Below, in pieces: positions 37,398 through 50,508 of a stretch of 64,000 nucleotides of DNA; position 1 is the first letter of the stretch; each line of letters starts with the position of its first letter. The notes under the pieces are model-generated. The model worked only from the letters and a program-made list of their open reading frames with translations, did not search any database and was not told the DNA's origin. Position numbers and translations under genes: made by a program. Source of the stretch: Lineus longissimus (taxonomy: Eukaryota > Nemertea > Pilidiophora > Heteronemertea > Lineidae); the NCBI RefSeq assembly GCF_910592395.1, contig NC_088326.1, forward strand, positions 4,781,001 to 4,845,000, in the 5' to 3' direction.

Positions 37398-38031
37398 AAG
37401 TTACACTTTGCTCAGTGAAAAGGAAAGCTAAGCTTGAATTATGAAAGTATGGAGTAAGATCGCAGTTATATCAGTTTAAGTTTTAACGTGTAACGTGTCA
37501 CTGTCAACTTTAATGCGTGACATGAAGAACGAACAAGTCATTTCCAAAGAGCGAGCAACATTACGATTGACGATATCCCATTTCACTCTCACGTTGTGAA
37601 TATACTGGTATGCATAGCGAGAGAAGGACCCTTTGAATAAATGGTAACACTCACCAGCGTTCAAATGATAATCATTCGATCATGTGATAATTCCAAAACT
37701 GTTCTCTGACAACATTGGAGAATCAATATCCAGAAAGCAAAATCCACTATCAAAAGTGCTAACTGTATTGTCAAAAGTTCTATACCTGGACGTCTCCTCC
37801 ATCCACGAGGGTAAGAACCGTAACAGAATCAAATTATCTACGGAATGTTGATCCTTTTCTTCGTTTGTCCGGTGAACATACCAGACAAGTTGCCTCGCTT
37901 ACTCCCTGCGCTTGTAACAAAGTAAACTTGTACTGCTGGTCAGTTTCCGCATACAATGCATACTGGGACATTGACCAATTTATAGATTTTAACTCTACAA
38001 TATCGAGCTAGTGTTGAGGTGATGTTGTTTA
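37398..38031. other. Intergenic stretch left of the tandem duplication
   Basis: Nothing recognised apart from scattered short open frames. Confidence 0.4.
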
Positions 38032-38465
38032 ATTGATTTTATTGACCCTGCAACATGTGCATATAGAGAACCATTTGCTTAGCCTATTCTGAACCGAAAT
38101 ATTCGGATATGTGTGCAGTCTGGGTAAAACGAAAAATCAAGTTCGTGTAGCCGTAACAGATATCACCCTTCTTATAAGGGGGTCCTTAAGATATTGATGA
38201 ATTGATACCTCAGCACCACGTTCTGCATCATGATAGTGACATTTTCACTCCAATCTGCCGTGAAGTCTTGTCATGACAAACAGATTTTCGGATTTGGTTC
38301 AGCGCCTAACAACCTTCTGAGACAAAAAGTAGGTTTGAGCCTGATTTCCATGATCATGGTCATTTAACGGAAGCGGCGAAACAAAGAAGTTTCTTTCGTA
38401 TTGATTACCTTCGTCGCAAATAACTTAAATGCGGAAAAGACACAACCGGATGGCTACAGGTTGAT

Positions 38466-41400
38466 TTAAACGGGGATTTTCATGATTAATAGTGATCTTC
38501 CTTGAATATCCAGTGACACCAACGTACCGTCCTTCGCCATAATAATCATATTTTCACAAGTGATGGTTACTGGCATCCGATATGTTTTGTGGAAGTTCCA
38601 AAAAAGTGGCATAAATTCAGGAAGAGGTAGATATTCAATTACAACCGGTTTCCCTCGCTTCTTGCTTTTCTTTGTAATGTCAATCAATAGTATTGTGGTC
38701 ATTTCATAGACATCAATATGATGTACACGCAATCGCCCTATTGTCATTTTCTGGGTATAGTTGCTTCTTTCTGTGTAGAGCAAGATGCACTTGTCAAGTT
38801 TTATATTTACAATTACATCATGAGTGGCAGTGATGTAAATTTGAATTTGAGCGTATGCGTGAATGTTCATGTACACATCCAGCTCTCTTCCGTATTTGTT
38901 CACATAGTTGATCTCCTGACCTCTCCCTTTCTCTTCAACAACAGTAAAAACACCAAACACTACACGTTTGGCTCGATTCCTCCTGATGGAGTAGACGACA
39001 AAGGCTTGGTCAGAATAATCAGGTCGAGCAAGTCGGTATATTCTTTGAAATTTCCATTTTGCTTGCTGACTTAGATGTTCTACCGAATAATAACCAGTGA
39101 CTTTCCTCTTTTGAAAGTCAATAACACAGAATGATATCAAGTCCACTAAGCTGCCATTAATTACTTTAAAGCAATGAATAAACTTTCTAGAAATCGAAAA
39201 TAGTTTCTGTGTGTCGTATTGGTTCCCTTTCGTTACCAAAGCATGAAAGCCAGTGCGGTGATAATGACGATCTACCAAAATGAACCCATTTGTCAAGCTG
39301 TTGTACAGTACCTGAATTCCTAAAAATCCTGAAGTTCGATGTAAAAACTTCGGCCGAATTTTGACCTCCTTGTACCTCATCCGCTTTATCGCTTTTCCTA
39401 GAAAATATTTTAAGTGTGAAAACACCTTGGTTGAAAACAAGAATGTGAAATTTAATTAAACCTGTACGGTTTCTTACACGTCCTGAATGATAGTATGCTC
39501 TTCAAGTTTTAAAACACTGTACTTTAGGCATCAAACGACAACTGTTGTGACGTTTCGGATGAATTCCCAGTTTTAGTCTACCAACATCAGGTTTAAGAGA
39601 CTCGCAGTTTTCCACGGAAGAAAGTCGAGAATATCAATTTATCATTCAGAAGAATGTGGGGAGACACTAAAAAGTGGTCAAAACCCTTTATTGGAGAGAT
39701 CCGTGTTAGAGGTAAAATGATGCCCCCGCAGCTGTCTGAAGTATGTAACTTCATACACGATATGTTTTCAGTTTTGCAGACAGCCTCGCTGCGTCAAGGT
39801 AAGTACCAACTTTGCTTGCCATTCTAGTCATTGATATTATTTCAAGCCGGAAATTCTGCTATTTTTCGAACAAAGACTTGAAATGCAATATGACAACTTC
39901 CTTAGAATTGTTGGAATAAAAACCCCACAAAAAGTCCCTAACCCCCCCCCCCCCCCCCGATGATGCTGTGTTGTCAACCAATAGTGAAACTTTTTGGGTA
40001 TCCATGCCATTTACCAAGCAGAAGGCTTATACCTTGGCTGGGCAGCTATAAAGTTGTCTCACCTTGCTCCTGCAGCTATAAAATGATGAAGGACTCTAAT
40101 CATTCCGATCACAGAGTGTCCATTGATTTCGTTTTAAGTTATCTTAACTCTTAACAAGATAAATAACCTGGAACAAATAAAAATCATTTCGCCTACACTT
40201 TGGGAAGAGAAAAGTAGGTGAAGCGATTCATGCTCCAATAAATCTTACATGTCTAATATGGATTCCATGGATGGTACAATGATGTGCCAATGGTAGATAC
40301 GAATATGTCGTTCCATCCATGGATCTATAATAAAGATTCATCATCGATCAATGGATGGAACACTTGATGATTAATCACCGTCACAGATCCATGGATGGAC
40401 ACTTTTGCCGTGCAGAGGTTAACATCAAGCTTCATACAATATCCCATTCGGGGCTGCGAGAAGACCATTTTCGACTGCTAAACATTTGTATATGAATGAA
40501 ATCAGGCAGCTTAGAAAACAAAAACTGCCTTTATAAATTAGAGACCCGCCGACTGCGAGTTCGACTTGGTGACCCATTGACCGCCAGCAGATCAGAGTCC
40601 CCAAAGCTACTAGACCACTCTACAGCGACTTAATGTTGTGAGGGTGCGACAATAAACAATGCTATTACCTTCTTTACAAACACTCTTCCACCCTTGAAAC
40701 GTGATTCACCTTTCCTCCGACAAGGCGACCACGTCATAAAACTACAAAAGTGTTGTGCCTTTCTCATCCGAACGTTAAAACCGGCGAAACCTTCATACCT
40801 CGCACAATGCATGGAACAATCGAAACGGGATCGTGTCCAATGTGGCGCTCCATATCGAAAGAAAATGATATCGTCTTTGACTGCAACTGTAGTAAAAGTA
40901 ATAGATACGTTTGGACAATTCGTTTCAGAATATGTACAGGCCATAAGATTTGGATAGAAAATAAAATAGTAACACTTGAAAAATCGAAAATATTTATTGC
41001 TTCGACAACATGCAGAGCTGAATTTATCATTCATATCCATGATAATTTCAATCAATCCGTTATTCAGCCAACTGTAAAACGACCTGTATATCAATCACTA
41101 AGCCCCTTAAGTTTAACTCTTTGCGACCACTTTCCGCCGACGCCAAATAACTAGCCAGGCGACCAAACCTGGAATGCCAAGGTGAGATAGCCAATCAACC
41201 TGTTGACCTACTTGTGGCTACCCAATTTGGTCAACTGACTGATGAAATTGGATAATTGGATAATTTGAAAGTTGACAACTCAATTGATCTCACAAATAAT
41301 GCTATCAAGTAACACAAAATATGGATCAATTTATCACATATCACATGGACCAACTGCATGTCACTCAACTCGGCCATTAACACATTTCGTTCTTCGTTCA

Positions 41401-41664
41401 TCTTGCGTAGCCCGTCCTATTCGCTGGCGTCTCAAGCGTCTCATTGAGAATAGTGAATATATATTACAGTTCTATAACTCATCGCTCACATTGTCGCATT
41501 TGAACTCCATCCATTGTTTTGTTTTTATTGCATGAAAGAATAGTACTTATATGATCAGTCCATTGTCTTTTATCCTGACGTACTCTTTTCGCTGCATCGA
41601 TTGTATTGATTATGACAATCAATAAAATCGATGACAAGGTTCGTGAATTTGAAAAAATCCACAT
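38466..41664 (-). CDS. Predicted secreted protein, PAN/apple-like module plus novel C-terminal domain, copy 1
   Basis: Proposed join is 41664-41547 (118 nt), 40886-40710 (177 nt) and 39397-38466 (932 nt including stop), 408 residues. Exon 1 begins at an ATG and has a signal-peptide shape: an Arg near the start, a core SSILLIVIINTIDA, then Ala. Exon 2 has acceptor TTTACTACAG|TT and donor GGAAAG|GTGAAT. It is a phase 1-1 exon, as is usual for shuffled extracellular modules, and shows F-D-C-S-M-H-C ... GFN ... FCSF spacing like a PAN/apple domain. Exon 3 (acceptor ATTTTCTAG|GA, phase 1) encodes about 310 residues rich in beta-type segments, ending MKIPV. I recognise no family for it, though a beta-propeller is possible. 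Exons 2 and 3 match well in phase. Exon 1 is the least certain, and further exons could exist. Confidence 0.5.
39942..39958. repeat. C17 homopolymer
   Basis: A run of 17 C in the intron of the copy 1 gene. It is conserved in position at 44577-44594 in copy 2 as 18 C. Confidence 0.9.
40250..40410. repeat. Cluster of CCATGGATGG palindromic motifs
   Basis: Several copies of CCATGGATGG and its complement are interspersed here. Copy 2 (44890-45000) has the same cluster with a shorter middle, so the array is unstable in length. The function is unknown. Confidence 0.6.
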
Positions 41665-42669
41665 AACATAAACCGTACCTCAGTTCAGTACAGTATGTCA
41701 CCTGTCTAATTTACATCAGTAGGAGGGTCACAACCGAAGCTGGACCGAGCAGTTGATTAAGCGGAATGGGAATTTCATAACAAACTTCTTCCCCAGTACC
41801 TTTATTCATCGCAATTGTTCAGCGTAAATTTCCCGAGGGGGTGTACAGTACTCTATAGCCCTATCCCTAAGGTCGTGATCTCGAGTCTTGATATGTATTT
41901 GACGTTTCTAAAACTACGTATCCGGCCATCCATAGACTGTTTGCTTGTAGAGACTTTTCATGATATATGTTCTCTTGATATTTCAACCTTGTTGATGCAA
42001 AGCCTAGACAAAAGCAGTTCTAGTTCAAATTATCCTTGCCTAGGCCTGGTCGATCCCTGGTTCAGGGGTCCACCAGGAAAGTTTGTAACCCAAGCAGTCG
42101 TCGTCATTCGTATCCAACAACTCCCGTAGCATCAAACATATTGAAATTTAGCAGGCCGGTTAAGCAATGTATTGACAGTCATGACGGTGTATAGTTTGAA
42201 ATGTCATACATTGTCTTACATGTAGGATAGAATGTCGGCCGAACAAATTATTATAGTATGCGTTCTCTAATCTTTTGACTGCCACAGCCTCTCCTATAGA
42301 CCCATATCTGTAAGAATACAATAGGGCCGGACATTTTTTTCCACGGAAAAGTTTTCTATAGTGTTTTTCATATTATTCTCACCAAAGATACGGAATCGCG
42401 TACGAATAAAATAATTTTGTCTTTGATTGGAGACTGTGCGATTCTCCCGTGTTTGAAATCAAAGAGTTGGGTCTCTTCTTTAGCTATTTATCAAGTCAAA
42501 ATGACTTTACGACATGACATACCACGGCCATATCTGGTGACGGGTCAACACAAACCAATCTGATTACAAAATCAATACCCATTGGCGGTGTGGAGGCAAT
42601 GAGTTGGAGTGAATGGCTATTTTATCAGCTCACAGGATAACAATAGGTCGGGTCTGGTCGAAGTGCGAG

Positions 42670-45600
42670 ATTGATTTTATTGACCCTGCAACTGTACAAG
42701 GCAACATCTGCATATAGAGAACCATTTGCTTAGCCTATTCTGAACCGATATATTCGTATCTGTGTGCAGTCTGGGTAAAACGAAAAATCAAGTTCGTGTA
42801 GCTGTAATTGATATCACCCTTTTTATAAGGGGGTCCTTAAGATATTGATGAATCAATACCTCAGCACCACGTTCTGCATCATGATAGAGACATTTTCACT
42901 CCAATCTGCCGTGAAGTCTTGTCATGACAAACAGATTTTCGGATTTGGTTCAGCGCCTAACAACCTTCTGAGATAAAAAGTAGGTTTCAACCTGATTTCC
43001 ATGGTCATGGGCATTAACGGTAGCGGCGAAACAAAGAAGTTTCTTTCGTATTGATTATCTTGGTTGCAAATAACTTTTGCGGAAAAAGACACAACCGGAT
43101 GGCTACAGGTTGATGTAAACGGGGATTTTCATGATCAATAGTGATCTTCCTCGATTATCCAGTGACACCAACGTACCGTCCTTCGCCATAATAAACATAT
43201 TTTCACGAGTGATGGTTACTGGCATCCGGTATGTTTTGTGGAAGTTCCAAAAAAGTGGCATAAATTTAGGAAGAGGTAGATATTCAATTACAACCGGTTT
43301 CCCTCGCTTCTTGCTTTTCTTTGTAATGTCAATCAATAGTATTGTGGTCATTTCATGGACAGCAATATCATGTACACGCAATCGCCCTATTGTCATTTTC
43401 TGGGTATAGTTGCTTCTTTCTGTGTAGAACAAGATGCACTTGTCATGTTTTATATTTACAATTACATCATGAGTGGCAGTGATGTAAATTTGAAATCTAG
43501 TGTATGCATGAATGTTCATGTACACATCCAGCTCTCTTCCGTATTTGTTCACATAGTTGATCTCCTGATCTCTCCCTTTGTCTTCAACAACAGTAAAAAC
43601 ACCAAACACTACACGTTTGGCTCGATTCCTCCTGATGGAGTAGACGACAAAGGCTTGGTCAGAATAATCAGGTCGAACAAGTCGGTATATTCTTTGAAAT
43701 TTCCATTTTCTTTGCTGACTTGGTTGTTCTACCGAATAATAACCAGTGACTTTCCTCTTTTGAAAGTCAATAACACAGAATGATTTCCAGCCCACTAAGC
43801 TGCCATTAATTACTCTAAAGGCATAAAACGTTCTAGAAATCGAGAATAGTTTCTGTGTGTCGTAACGGTCCCCTTTCGTTACCAAAGCATGAAAGCCAGT
43901 GCCATGACGATGAATATCTACCAAAAAGAACCCATTTGTCAAGCTGTTGTACAGTACCTGAATTCCTAAAAATCCTGAAGTTCGATGTAAAAACTTCGGC
44001 CGAATTTTGACCTCCTTGTACCTCATCCGCTTTATCGCTTTTCCTAGAAAATATTTTAAGTGTGAAAACACCTTAATTGAACCTGTATGGATTCTTACAC
44101 GTTTTAAATGATAATATGCTGTTCAAGATTTAAAACACTGTACTTTAGTTATCAAACGACAACTGTTGTGACGTTTCGGATCGATTCCCAGTTTTTAATC
44201 TACCAACATCAGGTTTAAGAGACACGCAGTTTTCCACGGAAGGAAATCGAGAAAAAAGTATCAATTTATCATTCAGAAGAATGTGGGGAGACACTAAAAA
44301 GCGGTCAAAACCCTTTATTGGAGAGATCCATGTTAGAGGTAAAATGATGCCCCCGCTGCTGTCTGTAGTATGTAACTTCATACACGATATGTTTTCAGTT
44401 TTGCAGACAGCCTCGCTGCGTCAAGATAAGTACCAACTTTGCTTGCCAGTCTAGTCATTGACATTATTTCAAGCCGGAAATATGCTCTCTAACAAATATT
44501 TTCCGAACAAAGGCTTGAAATGCATATGACAACTTTTTTTGAGTTTTTAGAATAAAAACCCCACAAAAAGTCCCTACCCCCCCCCCCCCCCCCCGATGAT
44601 GCTGTGTTGTCAACCAATAGTGAAACTTTTGTGGGTATCCATGCCATTTACGAAGCAGAAGGCTTATACCTTGGCTGGGCAGCTATAAAGTTGTCTCACC
44701 TTGCTCCTGCAGCTATAAAATGATGACGGACTCTAATCATTCCGATCACAGAGTGTCCATTGATTTCGTTTTAAGTTATCTTAACTCTTAACAAGATAAA
44801 CAACCTGGAACAAATAAAAATCATTTCGCCTACACTTTGGGAAGAGAAAAGTAGGTGAAGCGATTCATGCTCCAATAAATCTTACATGTCTAATACGGAT
44901 TCCATGGATGGTACAATGATGTGCCAATGGTAGATACGAATATGTCGTTCCATCCATGGATCTATAATAAAGATTCATTGACCCATGGATGGACACTTTT
45001 GCCGTGCTGAGGTTAACATCAAGCTTCGTACAATTTCCCATTGGGGGTTGCAACAAGAGAATTTTCGACTACTAAACATTTTTATATGAATGAAATCAGG
45101 CAGCTTAGAAAACAAAAACTGCTTTTATAAATCAGAGACCCGCCGACTGCGAGTTCGACTTGGTGACCCATTGACCGCCAGCAGATCAGAGTCCCCAAAG
45201 CTACTAGACCACTCTACAGCGACTTGATGTTGTGAGGGTGCGACAATAAACAATGCTATTACCTTCTTTACAAACACTCTTCCACCCTTGAAACGTGATT
45301 CACCTTTCCTCCGACAAGGCGACCACGTCATAAAACTACAAAAGTGTTGTGCCTTCCACATCAGAACGTTAAAACCGGCGAAACCTTCATACCTCGCACA
45401 ATGCATTGAACAATCGAAACGGGATCGTGTCCAATGTGGCGCCCCATATCGAAAGAAAATGAAATCGTCTTTGACTGCAACTGTAGTAAAAGTAATAGAT
45501 GCGTTTGGACAATTCGTTTCAGAATATGTACAGGCCATAAGATTTGGATAGAAAATAAAATAGTAACACTTGAAAAATCGAAAATATTTATTGCTTCGAC

Positions 45601-47230
45601 AACTTGCAGAGCTGAATTTATCATTCATATCCATGATAATTTCAATCAATCCGTTATTCAGCCAACTGTAAAACGACCGGTATATCAATCACTAAGCCCC
45701 TTAAGTTTAACTCTTTGCGACCACTTTCCGCCGACGCCAAATAACTAGCCAGGCGACCAAACCTGGATTGCCAAGGTGAGATAGCCAATCAGCCTGTTGA
45801 CCTACTTGTGGCTACCCAATTTGGTCAACTGACTGATGAAATTGGATAATTGGATAATTTGAAAGTTGACAACTCAACCGATCTCACAAATAATGCTATC
45901 AAGTAACACAAAATATGGATCAATTTATCACATATCACATGGACCAACTGCATATCACTCAACTCGGCCATTAACACATTTCGTTATTCGTTCATCTTGC
46001 GTAGCCAATCCTGTTCGCTGGCGTCTCAAGCGTCTCATTTAGAATAGTGAATATATATTACAGTTCTATAACTCATCGCTCACATTGTCGCTTTTGAACT
46101 GCATCCATTCTTTTGTTTTTATTGCATGAAAGAATAGTACTTATATGATCAGTCCATTGTCTTTTATCCTGACATACTTTTATAGCTGCATCGATTTTAT
46201 TGATTATGATAATCAATAAAATCGATGACAAGGTTCGTGAATTTGAAAAACCCGACATAACATAAACCGTACCTCAGTTCAGTACAGTATGTCACCTGTC
46301 TAATTTACATCAGTAGGCAAGTCACAACCGAGGCTGGACCGAGCAGTTGATTAAGCGAAATGGGAATTTCATAACAAACTTCTTCCCCAGTACCTTTATT
46401 CATCGCAATTGTTCAGCGTAAATTTCCCGAGGGGGTGTACAGTACTCTATAGCCCTATCCCTAAGGTCGTGATCTCGAGTCTTGATATGTATTTGATGTT
46501 TCTTAGACAACGTATCCGGCCATCCATAGACTGTTTGTTTGTACAGACTTTTCATGTATGTTCTCTTGATATTTCAACCTTGTTGATGCAAAGCCTAGAC
46601 AAAAGCAGTTCTAGTTCAAATTATCCTTGCCTAGGCCTGGCCGATCCCTGGTTCAGGGGTCCACCAGGAAAGTTTGTAACCCAAGCAGTCGTCATTCGTA
46701 GCCAACAACTCCTGAAGCATCAAACATATTGAAATTTAGCAGGGCGGTTAAGCAATGTATTGACAGTCATGACGGTGTATAGTTTGAAATGTCATACATT
46801 GTCTTACATGTAGGACAGAATGTCGGCCGAACAAATGATTATAGTATGCGTTCTCTAATCTTTTGACTGCCACAGCCTCTCCTATAGACCCATATCTGTA
46901 AGAATAAAATAGGACCGGACATTTTTTTCCACGGAAACGTTTTCTATAGTGTTTTTCATATCGTTCTGACCAAAGGTACGGAATCGCGTACGAATAAAAT
47001 AATTTTGTCTTTGATTGGAGACTGTGCGATTCCCCCTGTTTGAAAACAAAGAGTTGGGTCTCTTCTTTAGCTATGTATCAAGTCATAATGATTTTACGAC
47101 ATGACATACCACGGCCATATCTGGTGACGGGTCAACACAAACCAATCTATTGGCGGTGTGGAGGCAATGAGTTGGAGTGAATGGCTATTTTATCAGCTCA
47201 CAGGATAACAATAGTTCGGGTCTGCTCGAA
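42670..47230. repeat. Tandem duplication, copy 2 (4.56 kb)
   Basis: Second half of the direct duplication. The right edge lies where similarity to the end of copy 1 (GGTCGAAGTGCGAG) stops, near 47230-47237. Confidence 0.9.
43103..46258 (-). CDS. Predicted secreted protein, PAN/apple-like module plus novel C-terminal domain, copy 2
   Basis: Proposed join is 46258-46141 (118 nt), 45480-45304 (177 nt) and 44043-43103 (941 nt with stop), 411 residues. All splice signals and phases match copy 1. Compared with copy 1 there are scattered amino-acid changes, an in-frame net 3-nt deletion around 43825, and a C-terminal extension from MKIPV to MKIPVYINL. The exon 2 length is identical (177 nt) and neither copy has a stop or frameshift across 1.2 kb of proposed coding sequence. 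The surrounding introns do contain indels. That pattern favours real coding sequence under constraint. Expression and function are unknown. Confidence 0.5.
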
Positions 47231-49780
47231 GTGCGAGTATTCCATTGTTCGATGCGGCATAATTAGCTTTACTGTGAAATTCTCTCGATGTTTACTGACA
47301 CTCAGTGAATGCTCAACATATGGACAATGCTCTTTGTTCAACTCTGATTGTCTGCACGCTATGTCAACGTAAGCTTGTTTGGTTGTAAACAATCATTTTC
47401 ATGATAAAGCAGACAATATGTACTACCAGCCACCACCATTGATTGTATGGCAGGTTGCAGCAGCACTGAAGTCAATGTGGCCGAATTGTAAATATTCGAT
47501 TGTTACAAGTGGCAAATACGATCAGCGCCAAGCAACTCCCAGGGCTACAACACACGTTCGTACTCAATGTGCAACCGTCTCATTCAACATAAGACAAGTT
47601 TATTATGCTTCCTGTCAGCTATACATGTATATTACCTTCAAAACTAATTAAACTCCGTGGTGTCTACCAATGCATTGGAATCATCGATAGAGATGATATA
47701 GCGGTGATTAAGGGAAAGATAGAGTGAAATAGGTCGCCAGGAAGACCGGAGTGTGCTTGGTCGTCTGATAACATTCCCCGCGAGACAGATCCACCAAATA
47801 TTAAAGAGCATTCAAGGAAATCAACGTGCTGTAGTTCAGATACGTCGACCGTTCATGACATCAAACTGGTTGTTGGCCTATTTGAACTACTGAAGAAGAA
47901 GGCCGTGTTGAAATATTGTCTTAGCTTGGATAGTTTTTGTGTCGCCTTTATATTTCGGTTTACTGTTGATCTTTACTACGATGCTGACTTTGTTCTGATT
48001 ATAATAATGTTTTGTCCATCGTTGTTGACGTTGGTGTTGTTAATGATGGTGTTGCTGTTGATTCGTGTTATCATTGTTGTCGCCAGACGCTTAAACCTAC
48101 ACCACAGAACCCTTTTTATCACGGGCAACTACACACCCCATCTTCATATCAGCAATCAATAACCTACTAGCCAGCGTCCAGTGCATTCCTAACATGCCTA
48201 CTAGTAAATGACGCCTCACAGCATGGCTCAAACCGATGTAAACAAACAATCAGCCACACGCAATCTTTAACGAAGAATCAGCATGTTCAACAAACATACT
48301 GGGATGAGGCTCGATTTTCTCCTGAGAGACTAATGGGCCTCAGAGCTGAAATCAATGTTAGTCGTGCCTAAAGCCTTCCAGTGGATTATTGAAGCGAATT
48401 CATTACACTTCTTAATGTTGGTCATATTGATTCTTCGCAGCGTCATCGATTTGTCTCCCCTCGCGACTCACTTAATTCGACGCAACATCATGATATGTTT
48501 CGTTTTGAGAAGGCACGTTGAAGTGACTGCTCAATATGTTTTAAAGAACAGCCAAAGTAGTGCAGTTTTACTGCCTCTTTTGCAAGCAATTTAAACGATT
48601 AAGTACCGCATTAGGATGTTACGACCCATGTACAGTGCAGAGCCTTTCTAGTCAGACCGATTAGACCGTCGAATCGTCATCAATATGTTCCTCCTTGCGA
48701 CTCGATTAATGAGTAGCAACACCAGAGTAAAAAGAGTAACGATTACTGTTCAAATCAAGAAAACGTTTTGGACGGCCTGTGAAGTACAATTTAGTTGCAA
48801 GCCAAGAGATTTCGTATGTGACCATTTGATAGCTCCTTATCTAGTCGTATCGACATATATTTGTCGCAGTATATTTGTTTCACATTGCGATTGGACTTGT
48901 ATTTGAAGCACCGACACGTTTATGTTCTTTTGACACGAAAAGTTAAACGTTCTCTCAAACATGTCTAAGTAGGTTATTGGACTGCCTGTAAAGTGCAATT
49001 AATATCAATAGCTGCCTTTAAATGCTTACTAATCAAGTGTGGCCATTGCCTTACTCGTTTACTGAGCATACTGAGTGGCTATTGCGCTAATAGGCTGATT
49101 CTATTGGAAAGCATTATAAAGAGTTTTTCAGATAGATCTTTTGTCACTAAACTGTAATAGTCTGATCAAAAATATTTTTGTTACACAGCCCTTGGCAGCC
49201 GGTGTCATAGTTGACCAGCCTCAGTTGACACCGCGAAAGAGCATTGGTTAGGTGGTACAACACCTTATCTTTTGAAAAATATGATCTGGTCACATTCCTG
49301 AGTTCAACTAAGTACATTTAGCCCAAATGATATGAAATTCACTATAGAGACACTACGCTCCTTCACAGCAACACATCTCCACAAGACACGCAGTAGATCA
49401 CAGCAGAAATTAATGAACACATTCCATACCCTTTAGATGATATGTTCTTTCCCGGCGGGACCCTGAATACATGTTTAAGATCAATGTATTACCCATACGA
49501 ACGAGTATGCATCTTCCCCGAGGCCCAGCCCTGTGAAAATGCCGGTAATATTGTATGAGGTCCCGGGGCAAACGATGCACTGGCACGTCTGAAGTATTGT
49601 TTGCGATGACAGCCGCACCACCCTTGGCGGCTGGCGGCGTAAGTAAACTATACATCCTTTACCATTAGGCGTGTCTGATTGTTGCTTGGATGTGTTTTAG
49701 TGTTTGGTCGATGTTTTAATTTGAGTACCAGATATTGAGCGCAAGATACGATGAGGTAATATACGCTGGTTCGGATAGGT
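47231..49780. other. Intergenic DNA; one dispersed repeat
   Basis: No gene is recognised. 49185-49340 matches 55445-55625 (shared pieces include TGACACCGCGAAAGAGCATT and ATCTGGTCACATTCCTGAGT), a dispersed repeat of about 160-180 bp of unknown type. A hydrophobic low-complexity frame at 47905-48162 looks like chance. Confidence 0.4.
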
Positions 49781-49788
49781 CTTTCCAG

Positions 49789-50508
49789 GGTTTATGCCTG
49801 TTTCGCCTATTCCTGTTTCGCCTACTTTCCAGTACCCCTACAATAAATCGACTCTCCCACGGGGAACCTTAGGGATGCATGTCCATTTTATGGGGAAAAT
49901 GTGAGGGGACAATTGGATGATGTTAACGATGTGATGACAATTTGACTAATCAAATGCCATCAACTTTGTTATGCCATGACCGTTTTGAAAGAGTCACCTT
50001 GAAAGCGGGGACAGTCCGGGACTTATTTGACCATAGGACCATAGGACCATACTGACGCACAGTAAAAACTAATAGATTAAGTAGAGTAAAGCAGTCGTTT
50101 ATTTTATGAAAACTGAATTCATGAGTTTTTGATAAAAATACATAATATTGTACATTCTCGTAATTATTTGATCAAAATCAGCTGTAAAACCCATGTCATA
50201 ATATACATGTAGGTACAGCACATATAAAGTCAAACAAGGTGGAAAATACATATCATGATATTATGTCAGACAAGGTAACTGATGGCATCAACGTAACTCA
50301 TTATGTCCCTCTCTCCATTGACGTATTGTTTCAATGCGTACATATGTGGCTCTCCTCGGGTTTGGTCGGTCAGTAAGGGACGGTTCATATTCCTACGTCT
50401 GTGGGGAGGTTAGCAATACATTTGAATAGGCGAAACAGGAATTAGGCGAAACAGGAATAGGCGAAACAGGAATAGGCGGAACAGGAATAGGCGAAACAGG
50501 AATACACC
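49789..50508. mobile_element. 720-bp non-autonomous DNA transposon, 8-bp target duplication, 15-bp subterminal repeats
   Basis: Flanked by identical CTTTCCAG at 49781-49788 and 50509-50516. Ends are GGTTTATGCCTGTTTCGCC on the left and the inverse of GGTGTATTCCTGTTTCGCC on the right. The termini are built of a 15-bp unit (AGGCGAAACAGGAAT on the plus strand): about two units in inverse orientation on the left, and five direct units at about 50427-50503. The interior has no open frame of note. An 8-bp duplication occurs with hAT, P and Merlin families, among others. The family is not assigned. Confidence 0.8.

Larger units (their letters stand above)
38032..42669. repeat. Tandem duplication, copy 1 (4.64 kb)
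   Basis: Directly adjacent to, and in the same orientation as, 42670-47230. The junction at 42669/42670 joins GAAGTGCGAG to ATTGATTTTATTGACC. It contains one complete copy of the three-exon gene at 38466-41664 with its flanks. Identity is high throughout, including introns, so the duplication is recent. Confidence 0.9.

Noticed and set aside
40694-41154. Overlapping plus-strand frames opposite the PAN-like exon (also 45288-45748)
   Set aside because: The minus-strand reading has good splice sites in consistent phase and cysteine motifs. The plus reading has neither.
41815-42129. Plus-strand frame conserved in both halves of the tandem duplication (also 46409-46732)
   Set aside because: The copies are nearly identical at DNA level, but their frames diverge at the end through non-triplet indels. 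Low-complexity, with no domain.
44145-44381. Possible extra minus-strand exon between the PAN-like exon and the last exon
   Set aside because: The equivalent region in copy 1 (39575-39720) is shifted by a 5-base difference, and the proposed model is already in phase without it.
47905-48162. Hydrophobic plus-strand frame that could be a membrane protein
   Set aside because: Composition follows a GTTGTTG-rich tract. No splice context, no paralogue, no recognisable family.
50427-50503. Array of five 15-bp repeats considered as a CRISPR or minisatellite
   Set aside because: There are no spacers and the genome is eukaryotic. The units are the subterminal part of a transposon with matched opposite end and target duplication.
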